Position numbers and translations under genes: made by a program. Positions 7,616 through 16,553 of a DNA stretch of 64,000 bases are shown here, in pieces (positions within the stretch are counted from its first letter, which is position 1; every line of letters begins with the position of its first letter). Source of the stretch: an uncultured Muribaculum sp. (lineage in GTDB: Bacteria; Bacteroidota; Bacteroidia; Bacteroidales; Muribaculaceae); NCBI GenBank assembly GCA_910589555.1, contig CAJUTE010000005.1, positions 1 to 64,000 on the forward strand, in the 5' to 3' direction. The notes under the pieces are model-generated. The model made no database searches, was not told where the DNA came from, and was given only the letters and a program-made list of their open reading frames with translations.

Positions 7616-8773
7616 ATGAACCTACGTTTGTCTGCTCTGTCTTTGGCTTTGGCTATATTCTGCATGACGTTGGATGCGAGTGACATCTATAATCATTCAT
7701 TAGGCGTCGACTTTCGCCCTCAATGGGTGATTCCCACCAATGATTTCATCAAAAACAGCGATATCAATTCGGCATTAGGGGGCGATCTAAAATATTCATT
7801 CAGCTTTTCACCCGATTCATTTTACGGAAGAAACTATCCGGCGGCAAGGCAAGGAATAGGATTGGGCTATACCAGCATTGCCAATGGCACGAAATTAGGC
7901 AAGCCGATAAATCTATATCTCTTCCAGAATGTGCCTATAGCCAAGCTATCATCACGCCTGTCATTGATATATGAATGGAATTTCGGACTCTCCACCAATT
8001 GGAACCCGTATGACCCCGACAAGAATCCCGACAACGGCGCCATCGGCTCCAAAACAAACGCCTATATCAATCTGGGACTGCTATTGCGTTACCGCCTCAA
8101 CCGCAATGTCGACATTACTGCCGGAATCGACGGCACTCATTACTCCAACGGCAACACCACGATTCCAAATGCCGGCGCCAACTTCGCCGGAATAAAAGTG
8201 GGACTCTCCTACACCTTTGACTCTCAACGTGAAGTCCCTCTGCCTGTTGACAAAGACAAATTTGAACGTGGCATGGGCTATGACCTCACCGTGTATGGCG
8301 CGGCACGCCGCAGAGCGTTTTTCAGCGATTCATCACATGAGTATCTTTATGCAAGAGGACTCTTTGGCGTATTGGGCTTGAATTTCGCCCCGATGTATGG
8401 ATTCAGCCGATATTTCCGCGCGGGTGTGTCGCTCGACGCTCAATATGATGAAAGCGCCAACATCCTCAATCACCGCGTAGAGGGTACTCCTGACGACGAC
8501 ATGAAATTCTATCGTCCCCCGTTCAAGGAACAAATTGCCGTGGGGCTCTCATTACGTGCCGAACTGGTGATGCCAATCTTCTCTATCAATGTGGGAATAG
8601 GCAGAAATATAATATGCGACGGCAAGGATACCGACATTTTTTACCAAACACTCACACTAAAAGCATACTTGTGGCGAAACGCATTCTTAAACATTGGTTA
8701 CCAACTGAATGACTTTCATGAGCCGAATAATCTGATGCTCGGTTTCGGCTACAGTTTCGGAATGAAAAGATAG
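7616..8773 (+). CDS. Acyloxyacyl hydrolase / lipid A deacylase (PagL-like)
   Basis: A 385-residue outer-membrane protein with a signal peptide (about 1-22). PagL enzymes remove an acyl chain from lipid A using a His-Ser pair in the outer leaflet. The motif HYSNG at 175-179 matches the PagL catalytic HxSNG, with the PagL-type strand context (DITAGIDGTHYSNGNT). At 385 residues it is about twice the length of classical PagL. The extra C-terminal half is also rich in alternating aromatic strands and ends in a beta-barrel-like FGYSFGMKR. Proteins of this longer kind are common in Bacteroidetes. It lies 56 bp upstream of the efflux operon on the same strand, suggesting a shared role in envelope modification or defence. 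Confidence 0.8.
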   Translation: MNLRLSALSLALAIFCMTLDASDIYNHSLGVDFRPQWVIPTNDFIKNSDINSALGGDLKYSFSFSPDSFYGRNYPAARQGIGLGYTSIANGTKLGKPINLYLFQNVPIAKLSSRLSLIYEWNFGLSTNWNPYDPDKNPDNGAIGSKTNAYINLGLLLRYRLNRNVDITAGIDGTHYSNGNTTIPNAGANFAGIKVGLSYTFDSQREVPLPVDKDKFERGMGYDLTVYGAARRRAFFSDSSHEYLYARGLFGVLGLNFAPMYGFSRYFRAGVSLDAQYDESANILNHRVEGTPDDDMKFYRPPFKEQIAVGLSLRAELVMPIFSINVGIGRNIICDGKDTDIFYQTLTLKAYLWRNAFLNIGYQLNDFHEPNNLMLGFGYSFGMKR

Positions 8774-8829
8774 TAAATTTCAAGTATAAGCAACTTTTTC
8801 ACAACTCAAGGCATCTAACAGAAAAAGCA

Positions 8830-9531
8830 ATGGAAAATAAAGATATAATGATTCATCTCAGAGACATAAACAAGACCTATCCCGGTGCCGTGCCACTCCA
8901 TGTGCTCAAAGGCATAAACCTTGATATAGCGCGCGGCGAACTGGTTTCAATAATGGGAGCTTCGGGCTCGGGCAAATCCACACTGCTCAACATTCTCGGA
9001 ATACTCGACAACTATGACACCGGAGAATATATTCTCGACGGGACTCTGATCAAAGACTTGAGTGAAAACCGTGCCGCCGAACTGCGTAACAAGCTGATAG
9101 GATTTGTTTTCCAGTCATTCAATCTGATAAATTACAAGGATGCCGTTGAGAACGTGGCACTCCCACTGTTCTATCAAGGAGTTTCACGAAAAAAACGTAA
9201 CAAACTCGCCCTCGAGCAACTTGAAAGAATGGGCTTGAAAGAATGGGCTCACCACTTGCCGAGCGAACTTTCCGGAGGACAGAAACAACGTGTGGCGATA
9301 GCCCGCGCCCTCATCACCAATCCGGCAATAATCCTTGCCGATGAACCCACCGGAGCTCTCGACAGCAAAACATCGGTAGAGGTGATGAAAGTGTTCCGAC
9401 AACTTAATGACGAGGGGATGACAATAGTCATTGTCACACATGACCCGAATGTGGGCGCTCAAACCAACCGTATAATCCGCATCGCCGACGGCATAATCGG
9501 CACCGACGGAAAAGAGGTCTCAAGCAATTAA
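8830..9531 (+). CDS. ABC transporter ATP-binding protein, MacB/LolD type
   Basis: A 233-residue ATPase that powers the two permeases downstream. It has Walker A GASGSGKS at 43-50, the Q-loop at Gln95, signature LSGGQ at 147-151, Walker B with IILADEPTGALD at 167-178 and the H-loop in IVTHD. Sequence type matches the LolD/MacB branch that works with FtsX-like permeases and a MacA-like adaptor. In classical MacB this domain is fused to the permease; here it is a separate gene, first in the five-gene ABC/efflux operon. Confidence 0.93.
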   Translation: MENKDIMIHLRDINKTYPGAVPLHVLKGINLDIARGELVSIMGASGSGKSTLLNILGILDNYDTGEYILDGTLIKDLSENRAAELRNKLIGFVFQSFNLINYKDAVENVALPLFYQGVSRKKRNKLALEQLERMGLKEWAHHLPSELSGGQKQRVAIARALITNPAIILADEPTGALDSKTSVEVMKVFRQLNDEGMTIVIVTHDPNVGAQTNRIIRIADGIIGTDGKEVSSN

Positions 9532-9555
9532 CGAGGTGTTTAACACAGATAAGTC

Positions 9556-10770
9556 ATGATTGATCTTTCCAAAGAAATATGGCAGACGCTCAAAACCAAT
9601 AAACTCCGCACCCTGCTCACAGGGATGTCGGTGGCGTGGGGCATATTCATGCTCATCATGCTGCTCGGAATGGCAAAAGGTGTCATAAACTCATTCTCAT
9701 CGAGCGATTTCGCCAAAAGCTCCAATGTGATTCAGCTATGGCCGGGAAAGGCGGCTAAAGCCTATCACGGGCTGAAGGAGGGGCGTCGCGTGAACCTCAG
9801 GGAGCGGAACCTTGCCGATATCGAACGTGATAACCATGCCCATGTCACAGAAGCGGCTCCCGAACTGTCGTCGTCATCGATGAAAATCTCAACGAGCAAG
9901 GACTATATCACCAAGAATTATTCAGGAGTATACCCCGAAGCCAAGGAACAGAAAAAGATGATACGGGGCAGGTTCATAAATGAAAATGACCTCGAAAAGC
10001 AGCGAAAGGTGATGGTGCTGAGCCTTAAGACCGCCGCAATCCTGTTTGACAACCCGGAGGAAGCAATAGGGAAAACAGTGAATATGAGCGGACTTTCATT
10101 CACTGTAGTGGGAATCTATGAGCACCGGTGGCAGGACAGGATATATATTCCCTACACCACAGCCAAAGCGTTGACCGCCTATTCCGACAAACTGAGCACA
10201 ATCAGAGTCACCACCAAACAATTATCTACCGAGCAGGAAGCCAATGACCTTGAAAAAGATATACGCGGCACCCTCGGCAAAGTCAACCGGCATGCCTCCG
10301 ATGATGAAAGCGCCGTGTGGGTGTGGAACCGATTTGCCAACTATCTCTCCCATCAGCAAGGCATGAGAATCCTCAATATAGTAATGTGGGTGATAGGGAT
10401 GCTTACACTGATCACCGGAATAGTGGGCGTGAGCAACATCATGTTTGTTTCCGTGCGAGAGCGCACCCACGAGATAGGCATCCGGCGAGCCATCGGAGCC
10501 AAGCCGCGCAGCATTCTGTCGCAAGTGATAGTCGAAAGTGTGGCATTGACCACCATATTCGGCTACATCGGCATAATCATGGGCACAGTGGGCACAACGA
10601 TACTCGACAAGATGTTTGGCAACACTGATTTCATAAAAGATCCCACAGTGGACATCTCCATAGCTCTTGAAGTAACCGCGGTGCTGATAGTAGCCGGAGC
10701 TCTCGCCGGACTGTTTCCTGCAATGAGGGCGCTGAAGATAAAACCTGTAGAAGCATTGAGAACCGAATAA
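9556..10770 (+). CDS. ABC transporter permease, MacB/FtsX family (first)
   Basis: A 404-residue membrane protein with the MacB layout: one N-terminal membrane helix (about 18-40), a large periplasmic domain (MacB_PCD) to about residue 270, and three C-terminal helices with the FtsX pattern. The signature VGVSNIMFVSVRERTHEIGIRRAIGA (core ERTHEIGIRRAIGA) is present. It is 24 bp downstream of the ATPase gene and 9 bp upstream of a second, non-identical permease, so the transporter is probably a heterodimer. Confidence 0.9.
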   Translation: MIDLSKEIWQTLKTNKLRTLLTGMSVAWGIFMLIMLLGMAKGVINSFSSSDFAKSSNVIQLWPGKAAKAYHGLKEGRRVNLRERNLADIERDNHAHVTEAAPELSSSSMKISTSKDYITKNYSGVYPEAKEQKKMIRGRFINENDLEKQRKVMVLSLKTAAILFDNPEEAIGKTVNMSGLSFTVVGIYEHRWQDRIYIPYTTAKALTAYSDKLSTIRVTTKQLSTEQEANDLEKDIRGTLGKVNRHASDDESAVWVWNRFANYLSHQQGMRILNIVMWVIGMLTLITGIVGVSNIMFVSVRERTHEIGIRRAIGAKPRSILSQVIVESVALTTIFGYIGIIMGTVGTTILDKMFGNTDFIKDPTVDISIALEVTAVLIVAGALAGLFPAMRALKIKPVEALRTE

Positions 10771-10779
10771 GCAGAAAAG

Positions 10780-12024
10780 ATGAAAAATCCAATTTTTGAC
10801 ATTGACAGCTGGAAAGAGATCACGGCGACATTGAGCCGCAACAAAACCCGCACCTTTCTCACAGCTTTCGGCATATTCTGGGGCACAGCCATGCTCTCGA
10901 TGTTGTGGGGAGGAGCACAAGGGCTGCAGGACATATTGCGCCGCAACTTCGCCGGACTGTCGACAAATATGGCTTTTGTGTTCACCGGCAGAACAAGCAT
11001 GCCCTACAAAGGATATGCCAAGGGCATGTCATGGTCGCTCACCCAGACCGACATAAATAATCTCCGCACACGAGTGCCGGAGATCGACGCAATGTCGGGC
11101 GTGTCTAACCGGTCCACCACAGCTGTATACGGCAAACACTCAAAAGCCACAAACGTACAGGGAGTGGAAGAACAATTTCCGCGTATTTTCGCACCGGTCA
11201 TCTATGAAGGACGATTTATAAATGATTCCGACGAACGAAATATGAAAAAAGTGTGTGTGATCGGCAAAGCGATCTCCGATGAGATATTCGGCAGCGAGTC
11301 GCCGATAGGCAAATTCATAGCGCTTGACAACATATATTATCGCATAGTCGGGGTCGCCGGACAATTGTCGGAAGTGCAGATCAACGGTAAAATCGACGAG
11401 ATGTTCACCATCCCCCTCTCAACCCTTCGCCAAGCCTACAATACCGGTCAGGATATCGACCAGATAATGCTCACTGCAAAACCGGGGCATCGCCCCAATG
11501 AACTCAAGCAGCGAGTGCAACGCATAATACGTGCATCCCATCCCATACATCCCGATGATATGCAAGCGATTGAATATTGGGATGTGTCGGAAGAGTTTGA
11601 AACGGTCGACAATATGTTTACAGGCGTGGACATTCTTGTGCTGTTTGTGGGATTCAGTTCGTTGCTTGCCGGAATCATCGGCGTGGGCAACATAATGTGG
11701 ATCATAGTCAAAGAACGCACCCAGGAGATAGGCGTGCGCCGTGCCCTTGGAGCAAAACCGCGTGACATCATCGTGCAGATTCTGTCAGAGAGCGTGGTCT
11801 TGACCACCATAGCCGGAATAGCGGGAATATGCCTGGCTGTGGTCATCCTTTCGGCAGTGGCATCAGGCACCACCGTCAACGGCGATGTGCCACGATTCCA
11901 GCTTTCATTTCCTCATGCCATGATCATTCTGGTCACATTCCTCACGCTTGGCACCGCAGCAGGAATCATCCCGGCGGTGAAAGCCATGCGTATAAAACCG
12001 ATTGAAGCGCTTAACGATAAATAA
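10780..12024 (+). CDS. ABC transporter permease, MacB/FtsX family (second)
   Basis: A 414-residue paralogue of the preceding permease with the same fold. One N-terminal helix (FGIFWGTAMLSMLWGG region) and a periplasmic domain are followed by three C-terminal helices carrying KERTQEIGVRRALGAKPRDI. The two permeases share the FtsX signature but differ widely in the periplasmic domain. That fits an asymmetric pair contacting the adaptor encoded next. Confidence 0.9.
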   Translation: MKNPIFDIDSWKEITATLSRNKTRTFLTAFGIFWGTAMLSMLWGGAQGLQDILRRNFAGLSTNMAFVFTGRTSMPYKGYAKGMSWSLTQTDINNLRTRVPEIDAMSGVSNRSTTAVYGKHSKATNVQGVEEQFPRIFAPVIYEGRFINDSDERNMKKVCVIGKAISDEIFGSESPIGKFIALDNIYYRIVGVAGQLSEVQINGKIDEMFTIPLSTLRQAYNTGQDIDQIMLTAKPGHRPNELKQRVQRIIRASHPIHPDDMQAIEYWDVSEEFETVDNMFTGVDILVLFVGFSSLLAGIIGVGNIMWIIVKERTQEIGVRRALGAKPRDIIVQILSESVVLTTIAGIAGICLAVVILSAVASGTTVNGDVPRFQLSFPHAMIILVTFLTLGTAAGIIPAVKAMRIKPIEALNDK

Positions 12025-12050
12025 TAAACTAAAAATCATATCATACTGCA

Positions 12051-13148
12051 ATGAAAAAAGTATTCAGAGTCATCATTTGGTCAATTGTAGCGATTTTATT
12101 CATTGGCACATTCGTTTACCTGTTCTATAATTCAAGAGCAAAAGAAACGGTTTATGAAACCGTAAGTCCCGAAATAAGGTCTATTGAACGCAACAGCGTG
12201 CTCACAGGCACAATCGAGCCTCGCGACGAGATCGAGATAAAGCCTCAGATTTCCGGAATCATCTCGGAAATAAATGTCGAGCCGGGCGATCAAGTGAAAG
12301 AGGGCGACATAATCGCGAAAATCAAAGTCATCCCCGAGGAATCGCAACTGTCATCGGCTCAAAACCGTGTTGAGGTCGCCGATATATCACGTTTGCAGGC
12401 AAAAAACGAATATGAGCGCACCAAGTCGCTATATGAAAAGAAATTTGTGAGCCGCGAAGAATTCGAGCAGTCACAAGTGGCTTTCAAAAAAGCTGAAGCC
12501 GAGTATGCGGCGGCAGTCGACGCGCTGTCGATCGTGCGCGACGGAATATCAAGCATCAACGCGCAGCAGAGTAACACCCTTGTCAGAGCGACCATAACAG
12601 GGCTTATCCTTGAAGTGCCCGTAAAGGTAGGTTCGTCAGTGATTCAAGCCAACACCATGAACGATGGAACCACTGTGGCTAAAATCGCCGATATGTCAAA
12701 TCTCATCTTCAAAGGCAAAGTTGACGAAACCGAGGTGGGACTCCTCCGCACAGGCATGGATACTGAAATCTCAATCGGCGCGCTTCCCGATGTAAAACCG
12801 GGCGCCGTGATCGAATACATCGCGCCAAAGAGCACCGAGGACAACGGATCAAACACATTCGAGATGAAAGCAGCCCTCGATGTGCCCGAAGGAGTACAGT
12901 TGCGAGCCGGTTACAGTGCCAACGCCTCTATATGCCTTGAAAAAGCCGACAGTGTCCTTTCACTGCCGGAGGGCGTGATCGAGTGGGTAGGCGACAGCAC
13001 ATTTATCTACGTGCTCACTGCCGAGGAACCGGCACAGAAGTGGGAAAAACGAGCTGTGGAAACCGGACTCTCTGACGGCGTGAACATACAAATCAAGTCG
13101 GGAGTGAAAGCCGACGAAAAAGTGAGAGGCAACGAAAAGAACAACTAA
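12051..13148 (+). CDS. MacA-like periplasmic adaptor (HlyD family)
   Basis: A 365-residue membrane-fusion protein linking the inner-membrane ABC transporter to the outer-membrane channel. A single N-terminal membrane anchor (about 6-27) is followed by the lipoyl half-motif (SGIISEINVEPGDQVKEGD). An alpha-helical hairpin follows (about 105-165, EYERTKSLYEKKFVSREEFE region), then the second lipoyl half and beta-barrel domains. It is short at the C-terminus compared with many adaptors but shows no break. It lies 26 bp after the second permease. Confidence 0.92.
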   Translation: MKKVFRVIIWSIVAILFIGTFVYLFYNSRAKETVYETVSPEIRSIERNSVLTGTIEPRDEIEIKPQISGIISEINVEPGDQVKEGDIIAKIKVIPEESQLSSAQNRVEVADISRLQAKNEYERTKSLYEKKFVSREEFEQSQVAFKKAEAEYAAAVDALSIVRDGISSINAQQSNTLVRATITGLILEVPVKVGSSVIQANTMNDGTTVAKIADMSNLIFKGKVDETEVGLLRTGMDTEISIGALPDVKPGAVIEYIAPKSTEDNGSNTFEMKAALDVPEGVQLRAGYSANASICLEKADSVLSLPEGVIEWVGDSTFIYVLTAEEPAQKWEKRAVETGLSDGVNIQIKSGVKADEKVRGNEKNN

Positions 13149-13169
13149 ACCACCACATCAACCACGATT

Positions 13170-14459
13170 ATGAAACATATATTACTGTCGGCAATGGCGG
13201 CGTGTTCGTTATTTGCCAATGCAGAAACATGGTCGCTTGAAAAATGTATCGATCACGCTATCGAAAACAATATAACAGTGAAGCTGCGCCGTGCCGACCT
13301 CAACTCATCCGAGCTTGAAGTGACCGAAGCTAAGTCTCGGTATTTGCCGACTCTGTCGGCTAATGTGGGACAATCCTGGAATTTGGGACGAGGGCTTACT
13401 GCCGAAAACACTTATGCCGACCGCAACACATCGAATCTGCAATGGGGAGCATCGCTCAATCTGCCGCTATTCTCCGGAATGTCGACAACACGCCGCGTCA
13501 ATCTCGCCAAGGCTAATCTGTCAACCGTGATGGAGCAATACGAAGCCGCAAAAGAGGATATAACCCTCAACGTGATCGGAGCCTACCTGCAAGTGCTGTA
13601 TTGCAAGGAGCTTAACGAGGTAGCGCTGTATCAGGTCGACCTTTCCAAGCATGAGCTTGCAAGCCGCAGCGCGCTGCTCGAAGCAGGGAAAATACCAGAA
13701 ATCGATATGCTCGAAGCCCGCTCACAGCTCGCTCAGGATGAGATGAACCTGTCGCAGACCAAAAACGACGTGGCTCTCGCACTGGTCGACCTTTCGCAAC
13801 TTCTGGAACTCGGCGACATAGCAGGTTTTGACATCGAACCGATTGAAGAAAATGAGCTGACCATCCTTTCTCCCGACGAAGTCTACTCGGCGGCTCTGCA
13901 ACGCAACCATTCATTGATAGCTGCACGCAATAACATCACCGCTGCCGACCGCAACATCTCGCTCGCCAAAAGCGGCTACCTCCCCACCCTGTCGTTCAAC
14001 GCCGGAATAGGCAGCAGCTACTACCGCATTTCCGACACTAAAAATGAATCGTTCGGACGCCAGATGAAAAACAACTACAGCACCTACTTCGGACTCTCGT
14101 TGAACATCCCGATTTTTGACGCGCTGTCCACACGCAACTCCATACGCCGTGCGAAAGTGCAGAAGGTAACGGCGATGCTCAATTATGACGATGCGCGTCA
14201 ACGTGTGTTCAAGGCAATCCAACAGGCATATTACCAAGCCGATGGCGCCAAAAACAAGCTGAAAGCAAGCGAAGTGGCAGATGAAACGGCAAATGCCGCC
14301 TTCAAAGCCATGCAGGAAAAATACAATCTCGGCAGAGCAACCCCCACGGAATACGAACAATCCAAAGCCAAAGCGCTGAAAGCGACCGCCGACCGCATCC
14401 AAGCCCGCTACGAGCTCATCCTGCGCACACGCATCCTCGCCTTCTACGCCAAGCAATAA
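13170..14459 (+). CDS. TolC family outer-membrane efflux channel
   Basis: A 429-residue protein with signal peptide (about 1-18). It has the duplicated TolC architecture: two halves, each with long helices and beta strands. Recognisable parts are LEKCIDHAIENNITVKLR at the start, NLPLFSGMSTTRRVNLAK in the first half and LNIPIFDALSTRNSIRRAKV in the second. It forms the outer-membrane channel of the tripartite pump and is last in the operon. A strong terminator follows at 14481-14519. Confidence 0.94.
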   Translation: MKHILLSAMAACSLFANAETWSLEKCIDHAIENNITVKLRRADLNSSELEVTEAKSRYLPTLSANVGQSWNLGRGLTAENTYADRNTSNLQWGASLNLPLFSGMSTTRRVNLAKANLSTVMEQYEAAKEDITLNVIGAYLQVLYCKELNEVALYQVDLSKHELASRSALLEAGKIPEIDMLEARSQLAQDEMNLSQTKNDVALALVDLSQLLELGDIAGFDIEPIEENELTILSPDEVYSAALQRNHSLIAARNNITAADRNISLAKSGYLPTLSFNAGIGSSYYRISDTKNESFGRQMKNNYSTYFGLSLNIPIFDALSTRNSIRRAKVQKVTAMLNYDDARQRVFKAIQQAYYQADGAKNKLKASEVADETANAAFKAMQEKYNLGRATPTEYEQSKAKALKATADRIQARYELILRTRILAFYAKQ

Positions 14460-14480
14460 CCCATCATAAAAACTCACAAA

Positions 14481-14519
14481 AGTGTAAAGCCTGCGAAATT
14501 GGAGCTTTACACTTTTTTT
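14481..14519 (+). terminator. Intrinsic terminator of the efflux operon
   Basis: AGTGTAAAGC (14481-14490) pairs with GCTTTACACT (14504-14513), followed by a run of Ts. It closes the efflux operon and cleanly separates it from the structured RNA that starts about 30 bp further on. Confidence 0.92.
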
Positions 14520-14536
14520 GTTTTAAAAATTTTCTT

Positions 14537-14544
14537 TATATTTG
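14537..14544 (+). promoter_or_regulatory. Candidate -7 box for the structured RNA
   Basis: TATATTTG fits the -7 consensus TAnnTTTG. The nearest upstream TTTG ends at 14520, giving a 16-base spacer, which is shorter than the usual 19-20. Predicted transcription would begin near 14550, just ahead of the structured region. Confidence 0.55.
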
Positions 14545-14549
14545 CAGCA

Positions 14550-14840
14550 ACTCGTCAGCCAAGAGAGGCAAGGCGGGTTTATCATAAGAAAGACGTATAC
14601 CAAAGCGTAATCTTCGGGACTCAGAACTTCGCAACTTCAAAAGACCTGTCAGAAGAGAAGCAACGTAGACGTTCACGGGAGATGATTTATCTTCTCGGAT
14701 GTTGACGTATGTAAATCATACGCCACATCTGATGCTATAATCATCCATGGCGTGGGCTGACTGGGTTGCTTATCCTGACAGGTGGGCAATGCGAAGGCCC
14801 TGAGACCGGGATAAGTATAAGTACAGACTCCCACGTCTTT
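14550..14840 (+). ncRNA. Long rod-shaped structured RNA, candidate 6S-like
   Basis: No gene is supported here, but nested pairings run the whole length. AAAGACGT (14589-14596) pairs with ACGTCTTT (14833-14840), CTCAG (14620-14624) with CTGAG (14800-14804), and CTTCGCA (14627-14633) with TGCGAAG (14790-14796). CCTGTCAG (14645-14652) pairs with CTGACAGG (14775-14782) and AAGCAAC (14658-14664) with GTTGCTT (14765-14771). GATGATT pairs with AATCATC, and an apical hairpin GACGTATG-TAAAT-CATACG closes the end. A long rod of about 250 nt with internal bulges is the shape of 6S RNA, and Bacteroidales have a 6S-type RNA of their own. The identification is by shape and context only. It could instead be a long 5' leader of the operon at 14905. 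The structured RNA is high confidence, the 6S label low. Confidence 0.65.
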
Positions 14841-14904
14841 TCAATATGTACAATTCCTTAATCAGGGGAGACTATAAAGGAAAATCTATGCCATATTCTT
14901 GCAA

Positions 14905-15645
14905 ATGAAACGATTCCTCCTGATTTTCGCGATGCAACTTTGCTTTTCGATTTACTCAGCAGCACAAAATGATTTAATCATTCTCAGAAACGGAAGAGAG
15001 ACCACAGCCAACATCATCCAAGTTAATGACCGAGAAATTATCTATGCCGAGTCTAATAAAAAGAACTCTGCGGAATTCACTATTCCAAACACTGAGGTGT
15101 ATATGCTTCGGTTTGCAAAACGAGGCAATGTATATATCACCAACGATGGCAAACGCGTGACCGGAGAAAACCGGATTTTGCCAAAAGATGCAGATGTAAT
15201 ATACCTCGTAGAAGGTCAAGAGATTCCGGCATACGATTTACGAATAATGGAAGACCGCATAACTTATCTCCCCAAAAAGAATAAAAATAAAAATGTAGTG
15301 CCTATAGCAGAAGTTTTGCCTCGTTCAGCTGTGTTCATGGTAAAATACACCGATGGCACTACCGATGTGCTTACTGATATCACTCTAAAAAAAGAACTTC
15401 CTCAACCGGTAAAAGAAGAGAGCACAGCACAACCGACAGAAGAGGATGAAGAGCTTGAAGTGGTGTTTCACAGCGTAAAGAAAGGAGAAACACTATCCTC
15501 AATCGCAAGCCGATATAATGTCGCCATTAATGACATCATAAAATGGAATGACCTCCCATCCACAACTAAGCCGACAGCAAAATTAAGGGCTGATATGCAA
15601 CTCATGATTTACGTGGCTCCCATCGGCAAAAACGAACTGCCATGA
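14905..15645 (+). CDS. Secreted LysM-domain protein with two SH3-like N-terminal repeats
   Basis: A 246-residue protein starting at the ATG at 14905 (an in-frame TTG two codons earlier is less likely). After a signal peptide (about 1-20) come two related beta-rich units of the 'DLIILRNGRETTANIIQV' and 'DVIYLVEGQEIPAYDLRI' type. An acidic linker follows, then a LysM domain (HSVKKGETLSSIASRYNV...IIKWNDL) near the C-terminus that should bind peptidoglycan. It is the first gene of a five-gene envelope operon and its stop overlaps the next start (ATGA). Family role unknown. Confidence 0.8.
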   Translation: MKRFLLIFAMQLCFSIYSAAQNDLIILRNGRETTANIIQVNDREIIYAESNKKNSAEFTIPNTEVYMLRFAKRGNVYITNDGKRVTGENRILPKDADVIYLVEGQEIPAYDLRIMEDRITYLPKKNKNKNVVPIAEVLPRSAVFMVKYTDGTTDVLTDITLKKELPQPVKEESTAQPTEEDEELEVVFHSVKKGETLSSIASRYNVAINDIIKWNDLPSTTKPTAKLRADMQLMIYVAPIGKNELP

Positions 15646-16526
15646 TAAAGATAAAAACACTGCCGCTGCTACTGCTCTTCATCGCTATGTTAATCACAGG
15701 ATGCGGCAACAGAGACACAAGCACAGCTCTTTTGGAATTAGTTGCCGAAAGAGATTCCTTACGTTCAGAAAACAACTCCCAACGCAAAAGACTTGATACT
15801 TTAAACGACATGATTTTTACAATAAATAGTGCATTGGATTCCATCTCCATGCAAGAAAACATCCTATTTATTGATCCGGAGTCAGAAACACAAGTGTCAC
15901 GAGATGATGTCATTCGCAACCTGACCCGTTATGAACAAGTATTGAAACATCAACAAGCCCGCATCAACCAACTACGGCAAAGTATCCAACCCGATAGTGC
16001 GAATGGAAGCCTTGACGGAATGCTGGGCGTGATGCAACAACAACTTGACGCAAAAGACCGGCAAATATCAATCTTAAAATCAGAACTTGCAAAAAAGGAT
16101 GTCGATATCACCCGACTCCGTAAGCTTATCGCATCTCAACGCAATGAAATCGAGGAGCAAACACAAACCATAGCACAGCTTGACCGAACAACTAAAGTGC
16201 AAGTGGAAGCTCTCGCACGCCAAGATGAATATATTAATTCAGCTTACGTCATAGTTGGAACAAAAAAAGACCTTGAACGTAAGGGAATAATCAAGAAAAA
16301 ACGTCTGATACCCGAATCAGCACTCGACAAAAGCAAATTTGCAAAGATTGACATACGCAAATACCGTGAAGTAACCTTCTATGCGAAAAAACCTAAAATT
16401 TTGACAGACATGCCTCAACGTACCTACACACTCACTACCGACGGCAACGGAAATTTCACTCTCCGCATAACCTCACCCGATGACTTCTGGAAAGTCTCAA
16501 ATTATCTCGTGATACAAACCGATTAA
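15642..16526 (+). CDS. Cbp1-family (collagen-binding adhesin-like) coiled-coil lipoprotein
   Basis: A 294-residue lipoprotein (lipobox ITGC near residue 21). A long coiled coil (about 30-205) is followed by a compact C-terminal domain with AYVIVGTKKDLERKGI, FAKIDIRKYREVTFYAKK, and FTLRITSPDDFWKVSNYLVI. That C-terminal pattern is the one I recognise from the Bacteroides fragilis Cbp1 'collagen-binding glycoprotein adhesin' family. The collagen-binding function is annotated for few members and should not be assumed here. Overlaps the upstream gene by 4 bp, so it is translationally coupled. Confidence 0.75.
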   Translation: MIKIKTLPLLLLFIAMLITGCGNRDTSTALLELVAERDSLRSENNSQRKRLDTLNDMIFTINSALDSISMQENILFIDPESETQVSRDDVIRNLTRYEQVLKHQQARINQLRQSIQPDSANGSLDGMLGVMQQQLDAKDRQISILKSELAKKDVDITRLRKLIASQRNEIEEQTQTIAQLDRTTKVQVEALARQDEYINSAYVIVGTKKDLERKGIIKKKRLIPESALDKSKFAKIDIRKYREVTFYAKKPKILTDMPQRTYTLTTDGNGNFTLRITSPDDFWKVSNYLVIQTD

Positions 16527-16553
16527 TCCACAAAACCGTTAAATTCATCAATC

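Noticed and set aside
14499..14705. Open frame of 68 codons
   Set aside because: It overlaps the terminator and the structured RNA and has no plausible protein features.
14550..14840. tmRNA, RNase P RNA or SRP RNA
   Set aside because: No tRNA-like ends or tag frame, no RNase P conserved core and no SRP Alu/S-domain signature; the full-length rod fits 6S-like RNA better.
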